Source: CAZWKQ01 sp964634005 (GTDB taxonomy: Bacteria; Bacteroidota; Bacteroidia; Bacteroidales; JACABE01). From it: 64,000 nt of DNA. The first letter of the stretch is position 1, and every line of letters begins with the position of its first letter. This document shows, piece after piece, positions 1 through 9,102 of this stretch. Both the position numbers and the translations under genes were made by a program. Below the pieces are notes generated by a model. That model did no database searches. It was given only the letters and a program-made list of their open reading frames with translations, and was not told where the DNA came from. The stretch spans positions 372,001 through 436,000 of the forward strand of contig CAZWKQ010000001.1 in assembly GCA_964634005.1 (NCBI GenBank), given 5' to 3'.

Positions 1-797
1 TCACAATTATGGGCAATTTGGCTTTGAGCAATTTCGGATTCGTGGTGTGGGAACAATAAATCCATACCTCCTCCATGAATATCGAAATACTCCCCTAAGT
101 ATTTGGCACTCATTGCAGAACATTCGGTATGCCACCCCGGAAAACCATCGCTCCATGGTGAAGGCCATCGCATTATATGTTCGGGTTGTGCTTTTTTCCA
201 TAAAGCAAAATCAGCTGTATTCCTTTTTTCTTGCTGTCCTTCCAACTCTCTTGTTGTTGATAATAAATCATCCAAGACCCTTCCTGAAAGCTTTCCGTAG
301 TGATAATCTTTATTATATTTGTTTACATCGAAATATACCGAACCCTCAGAAACATAAGCATAACCTTTTTCAATGATTTTTTTTATCATTTCGATTTGCT
401 CAATAATATGCCCCGATGCACGAGGTTCAATACTTGGACTTTTCACATTAAGCTGGTTCATATTTTCGTGGTACCTGACAGTAAAATACTGTACTACTTC
501 CATAGGTTCGAGATTCTCTAAACGAGCTTTTTTGGCTATTTTATCTTCACCTTCGTCTGCATCGTTTTCAAGATGACCGACATCGGTTATATTTCTAACA
601 TATCGTACTTTATAACCAATATGTTCAAGATAGCGATAAATCAGATCGAAAGTAATTGCAGGGCGAGCATGACCAAGATGTGCATCGCCATAAACAGTAG
701 GACCACAAACATACATTCCTACATAAGGAGGATGCTGAGGACTGAAAATTTCTTTTTTACGGCTTATTGTATTGTAAAGCTGCAAGTTGTGTTCCAT
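1..797 (-). CDS. cysS: Cysteine--tRNA ligase, 5' part (3' end outside window)
   Basis: Class I aminoacyl-tRNA synthetase charging tRNA-Cys in the cytoplasm. The frame is open from the ATG at 797 to the window edge, giving about 265 of the usual 460-500 residues. Visible signatures are CGPTVYGDAHLGHAR near residues 31-45, holding the first zinc-ligand Cys and the HIGH-type motif (here HLGH), then RNITDVGHLENDADEGED, and near the edge GWHTECSAM and FPHHESEIAQ, which hold the remaining zinc ligands (Cys, His, Glu). The KMSK loop and anticodon-binding domain are beyond the window. It is a single gene preceded by its own promoter box at 827-834. Nothing is broken in the visible part. Confidence 0.96.
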   Translation of the reverse strand, partial: MEHNLQLYNTISRKKEIFSPQHPPYVGMYVCGPTVYGDAHLGHARPAITFDLIYRYLEHIGYKVRYVRNITDVGHLENDADEGEDKIAKKARLENLEPMEVVQYFTVRYHENMNQLNVKSPSIEPRASGHIIEQIEMIKKIIEKGYAYVSEGSVYFDVNKYNKDYHYGKLSGRVLDDLLSTTRELEGQQEKRNTADFALWKKAQPEHIMRWPSPWSDGFPGWHTECSAMSAKYLGEYFDIHGGGMDLLFPHHESEIAQSQIAHNC

Positions 798-826
798 ACA
801 AACAATTGAGTTTATTTATTTTGCTG

Positions 827-834
827 CAAAAGTA
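827..834 (-). promoter_or_regulatory. Promoter -7 box TACTTTTG for cysS
   Basis: Exact match to the Bacteroidota -7 consensus TAnnTTTG on the minus strand, 29 nt upstream of the cysS ATG. No convincing -33 TTTG is seen at the usual 19-21 nt distance. Confidence 0.55.
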
Positions 835-928
835 AATAAAATTTTTATGCCTGATAAAATAAGTATAGATGATAGGATGACAACTATTTAATCAAATCTA
901 AATTAATCAGAGGAATTGCCGATTCTTC

Positions 929-2728
929 TTATCTAATTACCAATTTCTGAATCTGCCGCCCCGATTGGCTGCTTAATCTGACGAAATAAACTCCTTTTGC
1001 ATAATCAATGGCATTAATAAAAAAGTTCTTTTCTCCTTTCGTAATTTCTCCTTCGTAAATTGTTTCTATTTTTTTACCCATTATATCAAATAATTCCAAC
1101 AGTATTTTAGTGTTCGAATTTCCGGTAACAGGAATACAAGTTATGTATTTTGCAGGATTGGGATAAATACTTTTTAGAACACAACCATTATTATACTCAT
1201 TCTCAGCAATATTGTTTATATTTAATTTATATTTAAACTTCCACTTTCCTGATGGAGCTGTTATTGGTCTAACCATTTGTTTACCTGAATTTGACTTAGC
1301 ATATATAAAATATTCAAAAGTGAAAGTAGTAGTATCGGGTGAAACATACGAAGGTAAAGAAACCGTTGCTTTATAATAATCAGGCTGCCCTGCTATAGGA
1401 TACATAACCGCTGAATCTGAAATCGACAGTGAATTTACAGTATAATAAAGCATAGCTTTTTGAATTCCTGAACGATGTTTAATCAATGCAGTAAATTCAA
1501 CATTTTGGGGAGAAGGATTATTCCCTAATAAATCATTCTTAGGCTGATGTACAATTAATAATGGATCTTTTGATGCTACAGAATGAGTTATACAATGTAT
1601 TGCTCCGCTTGCCGAAATTGTTGAGTTACAATTAATTCCAACAACATTATATCCCGGTAATGATTGCTGATATATTCTTTGGGCAATTGTGTCATATTGA
1701 GCGTAATAAGTGGGATATATAAATGTTTTGTTTACAAAAACACCGTTTGTAAAAGTAAGATAATCACCATTGGGCGGGTATGAACCTGAAGTAGAGGGAG
1801 GCATCGGAATTCTAATAACTTTATACGGAGTGCCAAAAACAGATAAATGATTCGACAGTAAATATTGCAGATTGGCCTCTATTTGAGGCCCATCGGCAGT
1901 ACCCGACGGATATTGCCCTACCAATATTGTTTCCTCATCCAACAATTTCATATGCATATCAATATGGTGAATACCGTCATAAGGCAAATTATTGAACTTA
2001 ATATAACGTTTTATCCCTAAGAATTTTTTTGCTAAGGTATCAATATCGGCCTCTGTAAGATTTTGGTTATACCCGCCTCCTGTAGCATTTTCATCAAGTA
2101 TTAATTTTGATGAAAATGCAGTTCCAAGCCCGTCGCTCATAAAATTACCTCCTGTTGCTACTAATTTATAAGGCGCCTGATTCATCTCATATAGAGGCAG
2201 TCCGGTAATTTTCGACATAGTTCTTGCTAAAGTATCGTCTTTAGGGCGTGGGCGATTATAAACCCAATCTACCAATAAAAGTGAATCTACATCATTAGTA
2301 TAAACATTATTAGCACTGAAATCACGAACCCATACGCTATTGAAAGGAGCTATTACAAATCTCACGTTTGTTGTAGAAATGTTATTTGAAACCAAGGTAT
2401 TTTTTACAGTGTTAGAATCGGAACATACAATGTAAACCTTACACTCATTAACGGCATTTCTAACAATTTCTCTTATAACTGAAGTATAGGAAGTCCAAAC
2501 AACTATTAGTCCTTCAATTTCTTCCCATTCTGCAGCCGAACGAACTTGTGAACTTGGCGGATAACTATAACCTTTTGTTTCAAAAGAGTTAAAATAATAA
2601 TCTTTCATTATAATTTTTTCTTGAGGTGTCAATGACTTAGGTAAATCCTGAGCTTTAACAGTTTGAAAGAAAAACAAAAATAGCACCGCAAAAACTAAAG
2701 AAATTTTTAAATGTTTAATTATAATCAT
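929..2728 (-). CDS. Secreted agmatine/peptidylarginine deiminase-family protein with T9SS sorting domain
   Basis: 599 residues. A signal peptide (residues 1-27, ending VKA-Q) is followed by a PAD_porph/agmatine deiminase fold at about 60-395 and a T9SS type A sorting domain at about 525-599 (SIYPNPAKYI ... GVYFVRL ... QKLVIR). The guanidine-deiminase catalytic set is visible: Asp136 in VRDF, His255 and Asp257 in HHIDM, and Cys379 in GAIHCITHS. Porphyromonas gingivalis PPAD has the same design (deiminase plus T9SS tail) and citrullinates proteins; agmatine deiminases are cytosolic and shorter. The signal peptide and sorting tail make an exported enzyme acting on an extracellular guanidino substrate likely; whether that is peptidylarginine, free arginine or agmatine cannot be told. 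It is a single gene, diverging from the U32 gene. Confidence 0.88.
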   Translation of the reverse strand: MIIIKHLKISLVFAVLFLFFFQTVKAQDLPKSLTPQEKIIMKDYYFNSFETKGYSYPPSSQVRSAAEWEEIEGLIVVWTSYTSVIREIVRNAVNECKVYIVCSDSNTVKNTLVSNNISTTNVRFVIAPFNSVWVRDFSANNVYTNDVDSLLLVDWVYNRPRPKDDTLARTMSKITGLPLYEMNQAPYKLVATGGNFMSDGLGTAFSSKLILDENATGGGYNQNLTEADIDTLAKKFLGIKRYIKFNNLPYDGIHHIDMHMKLLDEETILVGQYPSGTADGPQIEANLQYLLSNHLSVFGTPYKVIRIPMPPSTSGSYPPNGDYLTFTNGVFVNKTFIYPTYYAQYDTIAQRIYQQSLPGYNVVGINCNSTISASGAIHCITHSVASKDPLLIVHQPKNDLLGNNPSPQNVEFTALIKHRSGIQKAMLYYTVNSLSISDSAVMYPIAGQPDYYKATVSLPSYVSPDTTTFTFEYFIYAKSNSGKQMVRPITAPSGKWKFKYKLNINNIAENEYNNGCVLKSIYPNPAKYITCIPVTGNSNTKILLELFDIMGKKIETIYEGEITKGEKNFFINAIDYAKGVYFVRLSSQSGRQIQKLVIR

Positions 2729-2774
2729 AATACACTATTCTTTTTATATTTTTCCGTAAAATTAGTTAAATATT

Positions 2775-2782
2775 TAATTTTG
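2775..2782 (+). promoter_or_regulatory. Promoter -7 box TAATTTTG for the U32/PHP operon
   Basis: Exact TAnnTTTG. It lies just before a possible TTG codon at 2793 and 50 nt before the ATG at 2832, which argues that translation starts at 2832. Confidence 0.55.
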
Positions 2783-2831
2783 CGTAATAAAATTGAAATA
2801 TTTAGAAGGGGAACCGATAATAAAACAAAAA

Positions 2832-4082
2832 ATGACAAATGATATAGAAATAATGTCCCCTGTGGGTTCTTACGAATCGCTTATGGCAGCTATTCAAGGC
2901 GGTGCTGATTCGGTATATTTCGGAGTAGGACAGTTAAATATGAGAGCTAAATCTTCAAATAATTTTTCTGTTGAAGATTTGATTTCAATTACCCAAATAT
3001 GTAGCGAAAATAATATTAAATCATACTTAACTGTCAATACTGTTGTTTTCGATAATGAAATATCGCAAATGAAAGAATTGGTTGATGCTGCAAAGCAATA
3101 CAAAATCAGTGCAATTATTGCCTCTGATATGGCAGTATTAAACTATGCCCGTAAAATATCAATGGAAACTCACATATCGACTCAATGCAACATAACAAAC
3201 ATAGATGCCGTAGAATTCTATTCTCAATTTGCCGATGTAATGGTTACAGCCCGAGAGTTGAATTTAAAACAGGTTTCTGATATTATTAAAGAAATAGAAA
3301 AAAGAAAAATAACGGGACCGTCGGGAGAATTGGTAAAGATAGAAATTTTTGCTCATGGAGCTTTATGTATGGCCGTTTCGGGAAAGTGTTATCTTAGTCT
3401 CGATAATCTTAATTATTCTGCAAATCGAGGAGCTTGTTTGCAAATATGTCGTCGTCCTTATAAAGTTACCGATAGAGACGGAGGCATTGAGCTTGAGATT
3501 GACAACGAGTACATTATGTCTCCCAAAGATCTTAAAACAATAGATTTTATCGATAAAATAATCAAAGCAGGAGTAAAAGTACTAAAAATTGAAGGCAGAG
3601 GCCGATCGCCGGAATATGTTAAAACTGTTACCCGATGCTATAAAGAAGCTGTTAATGCTTATTTCGAAGGTAATTATACTATCGAAAATATTAAAAAATG
3701 GGAAGAAAAATTATACACGGTATATAACAGAGGGTTCTGGGATGGCTATTACCTTGGCCGAAAATTAGGTGAATGGTCATCGAAATATGGTTCACAGGCT
3801 ACCAAAAAGAAATTGTATATAGGTAAAATTACAAACTATTTCTCAAACCTAAAAGTTGCCGAAATAAAAGTAGAAACCAACAATTTGGAAACCGGTGATG
3901 AAATTCATATTATCGGCCCAACTACCGGTGTTTACGAAGATAAAGTCGAAGAAATCAGAGTAAATTTACAAAAAGTAAATCGTGCCGAAAAAGGTGAATT
4001 TTGCTCAATACCGGTTAATGATGTTGTTAGACGTCAAGATAAACTATACAAAATTATTGATTCGACTGGCGATGAAATTTAG
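2832..4082 (+). CDS. Peptidase U32 family protein (YegQ/TrhP-like, probable RNA hydroxylation)
   Basis: 416 residues from the ATG at 2832; the frame is open back to a TTG at 2793, but that sits almost on the promoter and the family N-terminus (MSPVGSYESL) begins just after the ATG. The U32 signature is intact: EIFAHGALCMAVSGKCYLS, followed by further Cys (GACLQICRRPY) and KDLKTIDFIDKIIKAGVK with KIEGRGRSPEYV. Family members once called collagenases are now known to act in prephenate-dependent hydroxylation of tRNA or rRNA (TrhP, RlhA), with the conserved Cys holding an Fe-S cluster. Length fits the YegQ/TrhP subgroup rather than the longer RlhA. It is the first gene of a two-gene unit; its end overlaps the PHP gene by 11 nt. 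Confidence 0.87.
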   Translation: MTNDIEIMSPVGSYESLMAAIQGGADSVYFGVGQLNMRAKSSNNFSVEDLISITQICSENNIKSYLTVNTVVFDNEISQMKELVDAAKQYKISAIIASDMAVLNYARKISMETHISTQCNITNIDAVEFYSQFADVMVTARELNLKQVSDIIKEIEKRKITGPSGELVKIEIFAHGALCMAVSGKCYLSLDNLNYSANRGACLQICRRPYKVTDRDGGIELEIDNEYIMSPKDLKTIDFIDKIIKAGVKVLKIEGRGRSPEYVKTVTRCYKEAVNAYFEGNYTIENIKKWEEKLYTVYNRGFWDGYYLGRKLGEWSSKYGSQATKKKLYIGKITNYFSNLKVAEIKVETNNLETGDEIHIIGPTTGVYEDKVEEIRVNLQKVNRAEKGEFCSIPVNDVVRRQDKLYKIIDSTGDEI

Positions 4083-4917
4083 CAATTATCATACTCATAC
4101 TTTTTTTTGCGATGGCTCTTCGCATCCCGAATTATATGTTAAAAAAGCTATAGAATTGGGAATAGTAAATTTAGGGTTCTCAAGTCACGCACCATTACCG
4201 TTGAAAAATGGATTTTCACTTAATATCGATAATATTGATGAGTATATAAAAACAATTAAAACTCTTAAAGATAAATATACGGGGCAAATAAATATATTCA
4301 TAGCTCTGGAAGCCGATTATATACCTGAAACATCGTATGATTTTTCGCTTTTTAAAAATAAGTTCAACTTCGATTACCTTATTGGTTCTGTTCATCTTGT
4401 GAAGAATCTGGATAATAATAAACTTTGGTTTATTGATGGTCCTGAAATTGAACAATATGACAAAGGATTAGAAAAAGTTTTCGATAATAATATTAAAAAC
4501 GGAGTAACTGCTTATTACAAGCAAATACAAGAAATGATAATTACACAAAAACCTGATATTATCGGACATCTCGATAAAATAAAAATGAATAACAAAAACC
4601 GATTTTTCAGTGAAAGTGAAAAATGGTACGTTGAATTAGTTGATGAAACTCTGGAATTAATATTGCAATCAGGTTCTATAGTGGAAGTCAATACAAGAGG
4701 AATATACAAAAAACGCACATACGACTTTTTCCCATCAATCGAAATTCTAAAAAAAATAAAGAATCTAAATATTCCTATAGTTATAAATTCTGATGCTCAT
4801 CATCCCGACGAACTCGGTGAGAAAATACCCGAAGCTTATAAAGCAATTAAGGAAATTGGTTTCAAAAACATCATGGAATTCAATAATTCTCAATGGATAG
4901 AAGTATCAATAGACTAG
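4072..4917 (+). CDS. Histidinol-phosphatase-type PHP family phosphoesterase
   Basis: 281 residues from the ATG at 4072, overlapping the upstream stop. The metal-binding PHP motifs are all visible: YHTHTFFCDG (HxH), FSSHAPLP, LEADY (Glu), GSVHLV, IGHLDKIK and NSDAHHPDEL. This is the order and length of HisK/HisJ-type histidinol-phosphatases, which hydrolyse L-histidinol phosphate with a trinuclear metal centre. The frame extends upstream into the U32 gene, but the family starts at about MKFSNYHTH. No other his gene is nearby, so a different phosphoester substrate remains possible. Translational coupling to the U32 gene is likely from the overlap. Confidence 0.85.
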   Translation: MKFSNYHTHTFFCDGSSHPELYVKKAIELGIVNLGFSSHAPLPLKNGFSLNIDNIDEYIKTIKTLKDKYTGQINIFIALEADYIPETSYDFSLFKNKFNFDYLIGSVHLVKNLDNNKLWFIDGPEIEQYDKGLEKVFDNNIKNGVTAYYKQIQEMIITQKPDIIGHLDKIKMNNKNRFFSESEKWYVELVDETLELILQSGSIVEVNTRGIYKKRTYDFFPSIEILKKIKNLNIPIVINSDAHHPDELGEKIPEAYKAIKEIGFKNIMEFNNSQWIEVSID

Positions 4918-4946
4918 GAATACCGGTTATTTGTTGTCTATAAATA

Positions 4947-5585
4947 TTACTTTAACAATATCATTTTAATTATCAGATAAACACCGAAAATTATTAAAAG
5001 TAGTCCTACTATATGATTTGTCCATTTCATAAAATTATCATTCATATAGCTTTTAATTTTATGAGCTATAAAGCATTTGAGCAAATCTACAGAAAAAACA
5101 GTAAGTAAGGTTGCCGAAAAAAAAGCTATAATTCTGTTAACAAAGTGATTATCACCACTTGTACTTACTTCGGAAGTAGCAACCCCAACCCAAAAAATCC
5201 AGTAAAACCAAACAGAAGGGTTTGCAATGTTCAGAAAAAACCCTTTAATGATGTAGGTCATAAAGCCGGGTTTCTTAACTTCAACCTCTCCGTTTTCGAC
5301 TATTTTAAGATGACGCGTAAAAGTATATGTACCAAACAGTATCAATAATATTCCGCCCAAAATACCGGCTATTTTTTGGTTCTCAGTAATATTAAGCAAT
5401 TGTGAAGCTCCAAGATATGATAATATAACCAACGCACAATCGCTAAGAAATATACCTACAGCTAAAAACATCCCCGAACGAAATCCTCTATGTATGCTCG
5501 TTTGTATCAATGAGAAAAATGCGGGTCCTATAAGCACCGAAAGCGTTAGTCCAAGCAAAATACCCTTAAAAACAACGTTATACAT
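4947..5585 (-). CDS. LysE family translocator
   Basis: 212 residues with about six hydrophobic segments. The LysE/RhtB N-terminal pattern GILLGLTLSVLIGPAFFSLI is clear, as is NIANPSVWFYWIFW in the middle. The family exports amino acids and derivatives across the inner membrane; substrate is not predictable here. It follows the GH3 gene on the same strand with an 18-nt gap and is probably co-transcribed. A second, diverged LysE paralogue lies at 39414-40040. Confidence 0.88.
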   Translation of the reverse strand: MYNVVFKGILLGLTLSVLIGPAFFSLIQTSIHRGFRSGMFLAVGIFLSDCALVILSYLGASQLLNITENQKIAGILGGILLILFGTYTFTRHLKIVENGEVEVKKPGFMTYIIKGFFLNIANPSVWFYWIFWVGVATSEVSTSGDNHFVNRIIAFFSATLLTVFSVDLLKCFIAHKIKSYMNDNFMKWTNHIVGLLLIIFGVYLIIKMILLK

Positions 5586-5603
5586 ATCCGGATTTACAGT
5601 ATT

Positions 5604-7151
5604 TTAGTTTTTTTGATAGTATTCATTATTCAAATAATCTAACCACTGCTGCATTTTTTCGTTTTTCAATACACGCGGAAACTTATTCTGGCCACCCTCC
5701 TTACCTTGCTGCTTCATCCAGTTATAAAAAATTGACGATGGAAGAACCTCTACAAAAACATCCTTAATTGCTGCAATTCTTTCAACCCTATAGTCGTCAT
5801 TGAGTTTTTTCAGATATTCGTCAATTTTTCTGCTTGCCAATACATTGTCAATTTTATCATCGGTTCCTATAAACCATTTATGGGCAAACATTGTATCATG
5901 TTTAATTCCAATAACCGTAAATTCCTTAACATCAATATTACATTCGTCGCAAAGCATTTTTATTGCCATGTTCATATTTTCTTGCGATAAATGCTCGCCG
6001 CATATATTTAAGAAATGCTTTGTACGGCCTGTGATTACGATTTCACACAATTTTTTATCAGTAAATTTTATGGTATCGCCTATTAAATACCTCCAAGCAC
6101 CTGCTGAAGTAGATATCAACAAAGCATAATCTTTGTTTTCTTCTACCTGACTTATAGTTAAAGAAGTAGGATTTGCAACTATATTTCCTTCATCATCAAA
6201 ATTATCGGAAGTAAAAGGAACAAATTCAAAGAAAAGACCATTGTCGAGTACCAATTGCATCGAACTAGTATTTGGACGACTCTGAAAAGCTATAAAACCT
6301 TCGGAAGCAAGATAAGTTTCAATATAGGTTAAAGGTCTGGAAAGCAGTTTTTCAAAACCTTTTTTATAAGGCTCAAACGAAACACCCCCATGAACGTAAA
6401 TGTTTAAGTTTGGCCAAACATCATGTATAGTTTTTACCTGATAATATTGAATTATTTTCTCTAAAAGTATTTGCAACCAAGCAGGAACTCCCACAATAAC
6501 TCCAATATCCCAATTTTTAGCATTTTTAACTATTTCATCAAGTTTAGTTGTCCAATCCCTTTCTTTTGATATCCTTTTTCCGGGTTTGTAGAAATGTTCG
6601 AACCAAAACGGAATATTTCCCGCTGTTATACCTGATAAATCGCCTTCGAAATAAGTCCCGTTGTATAGTAAATGGGTACTTCCTCCCAACATTAAAATAC
6701 CTTTTTCGTAAAATTCATTAGGAAAATCATATTTTGCCAATGAAATAATTTGCCTTATACTAGTTTTCTTAATAGCTTTCAGCATATCATTAGTAACAGG
6801 AATATATTTACTCGAGGCTTCGGATGTTCCTGAACTCAATGCAAAATATTTCACCTTTCCGGGCCAACAAACAAAAGATTCACCGTTAATGGTTCTATAC
6901 CACCATTTTCTGAATATTGTATTATATGTATGTACAGGTACATTCTGTTTAAACGATTCGACCAAATCGTCGCTTTTTAAAATGTCGATAAATTGATAAT
7001 GTTCGCCAAATGTTGTAAAGTAAGCTTTTTTTAATAGTTTTTTTAATTCGTTCCTTTGAGCCTTTTCAGGGTTTATTCTGCTCCTCTTTTCAAGAGGAAT
7101 CTTACTCCTTAGTTCTATTGCTCTTTTAATTATTGAACCTAATATGGGCAT
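5604..7151 (-). CDS. GH3 family acyl-adenylating enzyme (auxin-responsive promoter family)
   Basis: 515 residues from the ATG at 7151; the frame runs upstream to 7217, but MPILGSIIKRAIELRSKI is the usual start of bacterial GH3 proteins. Motifs are KYFALSSGTSEASSKYIPV (P-loop-like ATP/AMP motif I), GITAGNIPFWFEHF, YLASEGFIAFQ (motif II) and YLIGDTIKF (motif III). Plant GH3 enzymes adenylate carboxylic hormones and conjugate them to amino acids; bacterial homologues, common in Bacteroidota, have no established substrate. Adenylate-forming activity is inferred from the motifs. It is upstream of and probably co-transcribed with a LysE exporter, which could export a conjugate (inference only). Confidence 0.85.
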   Translation of the reverse strand: MPILGSIIKRAIELRSKIPLEKRSRINPEKAQRNELKKLLKKAYFTTFGEHYQFIDILKSDDLVESFKQNVPVHTYNTIFRKWWYRTINGESFVCWPGKVKYFALSSGTSEASSKYIPVTNDMLKAIKKTSIRQIISLAKYDFPNEFYEKGILMLGGSTHLLYNGTYFEGDLSGITAGNIPFWFEHFYKPGKRISKERDWTTKLDEIVKNAKNWDIGVIVGVPAWLQILLEKIIQYYQVKTIHDVWPNLNIYVHGGVSFEPYKKGFEKLLSRPLTYIETYLASEGFIAFQSRPNTSSMQLVLDNGLFFEFVPFTSDNFDDEGNIVANPTSLTISQVEENKDYALLISTSAGAWRYLIGDTIKFTDKKLCEIVITGRTKHFLNICGEHLSQENMNMAIKMLCDECNIDVKEFTVIGIKHDTMFAHKWFIGTDDKIDNVLASRKIDEYLKKLNDDYRVERIAAIKDVFVEVLPSSIFYNWMKQQGKEGGQNKFPRVLKNEKMQQWLDYLNNEYYQKN

Positions 7152-7156
7152 AAAAT

Positions 7157-7164
7157 TAATTTTG
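7157..7164 (+). promoter_or_regulatory. Promoter -7 box TAATTTTG for the EEP gene
   Basis: Exact TAnnTTTG on the plus strand, 57 nt before the ATG at 7221, in the divergent region between the GH3 and EEP genes. Confidence 0.4.
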
Positions 7165-7220
7165 CGGGTAAAATTAGAAATTTTTTTTGTTTTACGTAAA
7201 AATTTTAATTTTACCAAGTT

Positions 7221-8393
7221 ATGATTAAAGCAAAGTTCAGCATAATAAAGATATTTTCAATACTTTTTAGTAAGTTGAATTTATTATTCAGTTTCTTGAA
7301 AGGAAAAATAATAGTATTTAAGAAATCAGCAGCTTATTTACTTATTTCTTTGGCTGTTTTGTTTTATCTTTTGGGATTATATCTGTTATTTTTAAAATTT
7401 ACCGATTTTCGTCCCGTAAAGAAAATAGTTTTAGCCGAGACAAAAAATAATAAAGCTTTAGAATTAATAAATAAACCCATAACTTTAATTACTTGGAACA
7501 TAGGGTACGCAGGTTTGGATAGTAACATGGACTTTTTCTATGATGGCGGAAAGAAAGTTAGACCAAGCATAGCCGATTATCAAAAAAACCTGAATTTCAT
7601 ACTCAATCAGCTTGCCTCTTTTAATTATGCCGATTTCATTCTATTACAAGAAGTAGATATTTTCTCGAAAAGAAGTTACTTTAGCAACCAATACGAGTTA
7701 ATCAGAAAATTTTTGCCCGATTACTACTCAGGATTTTCGAAAAACTATGACGTTCAATTTGTTGTAATGCCTCTTTATTCTCCTATGGGAAGAGTTAAGG
7801 CCGGTATTGCTACCTTTTCGAAGTACAAAGCCGATGAAATAGCAAGGTATTCCTATAGTTCAAATTTCAACTTCCCTTTAAATTTACTTATGCTCGATCG
7901 TTGTTTTATGGTTAATAAATTCACCATTGAGGGAAATAAAAAACTTTATGTTATCAATACTCATAACTCTGCATTCGACGGAGGTAAACTAAGTTCGATT
8001 GAACTTGCCGAGCTTAAGGATTTTATTTTAAATTGTTACAAAAATGGTGATTATGTGATTGTAGGTGGAGATTTCAATAACAATCCGCCCTACTTTAGCA
8101 GAGTTAATTATTGGAAAAATTATAAAAAAGCCGATATTAACTCCATTGACGAAAAATTTTTAACAAACGGCTGGAAAATAGTATATGACACCTTGATCCC
8201 AAGCAATCGTTTTGTTGATGAACCTTTTAATATAAATACAACCAAAACTACCACTATTGACTTCTTTATCACCTCACCAAACATTGAGACTATTTACATC
8301 CAAGCCATTGATATGGGATTTTCCCATTCCGATCATAATCCTGTGGCTATGCAGGTAATCTTAAAGCCAAATTTTTCATTAAGAACGCAGTGA
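7221..8393 (+). CDS. Endonuclease/exonuclease/phosphatase (EEP) family protein, membrane-anchored
   Basis: 390 residues. A hydrophobic segment at about 37-62 (AAYLLISLAVLFYLLGLYLL) suggests an N-terminal membrane anchor with the catalytic domain outside the cytoplasm. The EEP (DNase I/exonuclease III-like) core begins at about residue 90: ITWNIGYAG, FILLQEVDIFS (metal-binding Glu), INTHNSAFDGGK, VGGDFNNNPP (catalytic Asp/Asn) and GFSHSDHNPVAM (final Asp-His). The fold covers nucleases, phospholipases and inositol phosphatases, so the substrate is open. It is divergent from the GH3 gene and followed by a 109-nt spacer before nadD. Confidence 0.85.
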   Translation: MIKAKFSIIKIFSILFSKLNLLFSFLKGKIIVFKKSAAYLLISLAVLFYLLGLYLLFLKFTDFRPVKKIVLAETKNNKALELINKPITLITWNIGYAGLDSNMDFFYDGGKKVRPSIADYQKNLNFILNQLASFNYADFILLQEVDIFSKRSYFSNQYELIRKFLPDYYSGFSKNYDVQFVVMPLYSPMGRVKAGIATFSKYKADEIARYSYSSNFNFPLNLLMLDRCFMVNKFTIEGNKKLYVINTHNSAFDGGKLSSIELAELKDFILNCYKNGDYVIVGGDFNNNPPYFSRVNYWKNYKKADINSIDEKFLTNGWKIVYDTLIPSNRFVDEPFNINTTKTTTIDFFITSPNIETIYIQAIDMGFSHSDHNPVAMQVILKPNFSLRTQ

Positions 8394-8474
8394 ACTAATG
8401 AAATTAATTGGGAAAAGCCAGAATAAGAAAATCTTTATTGAATGTTTGATTTAAAAAAATTCCGTTTCATTGAA

Positions 8475-8482
8475 TATCTTTG
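8475..8482 (+). promoter_or_regulatory. Promoter -7 box TATCTTTG for nadD-dusB
   Basis: Exact TAnnTTTG, 21 nt upstream of the nadD ATG at 8503. Transcription from it excludes an upstream in-frame TTG at 8470 as the start. Confidence 0.55.
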
Positions 8483-8502
8483 CAAATAATTTTAAATGTT
8501 TA

Positions 8503-9090
8503 ATGAAAATTCCAAAGAATATAGGACTTTATTTTGGTACTTTTAACCCGATTCATATCGGGCATTTGATAATTGCCGAACAAATACTTTCATTGTCGCA
8601 ACTCGAAGAGATTTGGTTTGTTGTTTCTCCTCAAAATCCGTTTAAAAACAAAAAAAGCCTGCTTAAGGCAAATCATCGTCTTGCAATGGTTAAAATTGCC
8701 ATTGACGACAATCCTTTTTTCAAAGCTTGCGATATAGAGTTTTCGCTGCCTCAACCTTCATACACAGTTCATACTTTGGTTTATCTTCAGGAAAAATATC
8801 CCGAAAAAACTTTTTCACTTATTTTAGGCAGCGATAATCTTGTAACATTCGATAAATGGTTCAATTACGAATATATACTCGAAAATTACAATATTTACGT
8901 TTATCCCCGTCCGTCATCACACGAAAGCCCTTTTGATAAACATAAATCAATTAAAAAAATAAATGCCCCATTTATCGAAATTTCGTCAAGTTATATCCGA
9001 AATGCCATAAAAAACAATATTTCAGTCAATTATATGCTTCATCCAAAAGTGATGAAATATATTGATGAAATGAATTTTTACAGAAAATGA
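8503..9090 (+). CDS. nadD: Nicotinate-nucleotide adenylyltransferase
   Basis: 195 residues, the usual length. NadD adenylates nicotinate mononucleotide with ATP to give deamido-NAD in NAD synthesis. Nucleotidyltransferase signatures are YFGTFNPIHIGHLIIAEQ (HxGH motif) and FIEISSSYIRNAI (ISSSxxR motif), with KTFSLILGSDNLVTFDKW between. The ATG at 8503 is chosen because the protein then starts a few residues before the Rossmann beta strand and lies downstream of the promoter box. It is followed after 12 nt by dusB, probably in one transcript. Confidence 0.95.
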   Translation: MKIPKNIGLYFGTFNPIHIGHLIIAEQILSLSQLEEIWFVVSPQNPFKNKKSLLKANHRLAMVKIAIDDNPFFKACDIEFSLPQPSYTVHTLVYLQEKYPEKTFSLILGSDNLVTFDKWFNYEYILENYNIYVYPRPSSHESPFDKHKSIKKINAPFIEISSSYIRNAIKNNISVNYMLHPKVMKYIDEMNFYRK

Positions 9091-9102
9091 AAAAACTATA
9101 AG

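Noticed and set aside
7..809. Several short frames opposite or out of frame with cysS
   Set aside because: The continuous cysS frame with recognised synthetase motifs explains the whole stretch.
2793..2831. TTG start for the U32 protein
   Set aside because: It lies just a few bases after the promoter -7 box and adds residues not seen in the family.
3982..4071. Longer PHP phosphatase starting inside the U32 gene
   Set aside because: The added 30 residues overlap the U32 coding region and precede the normal family start MKFSNYHTH.
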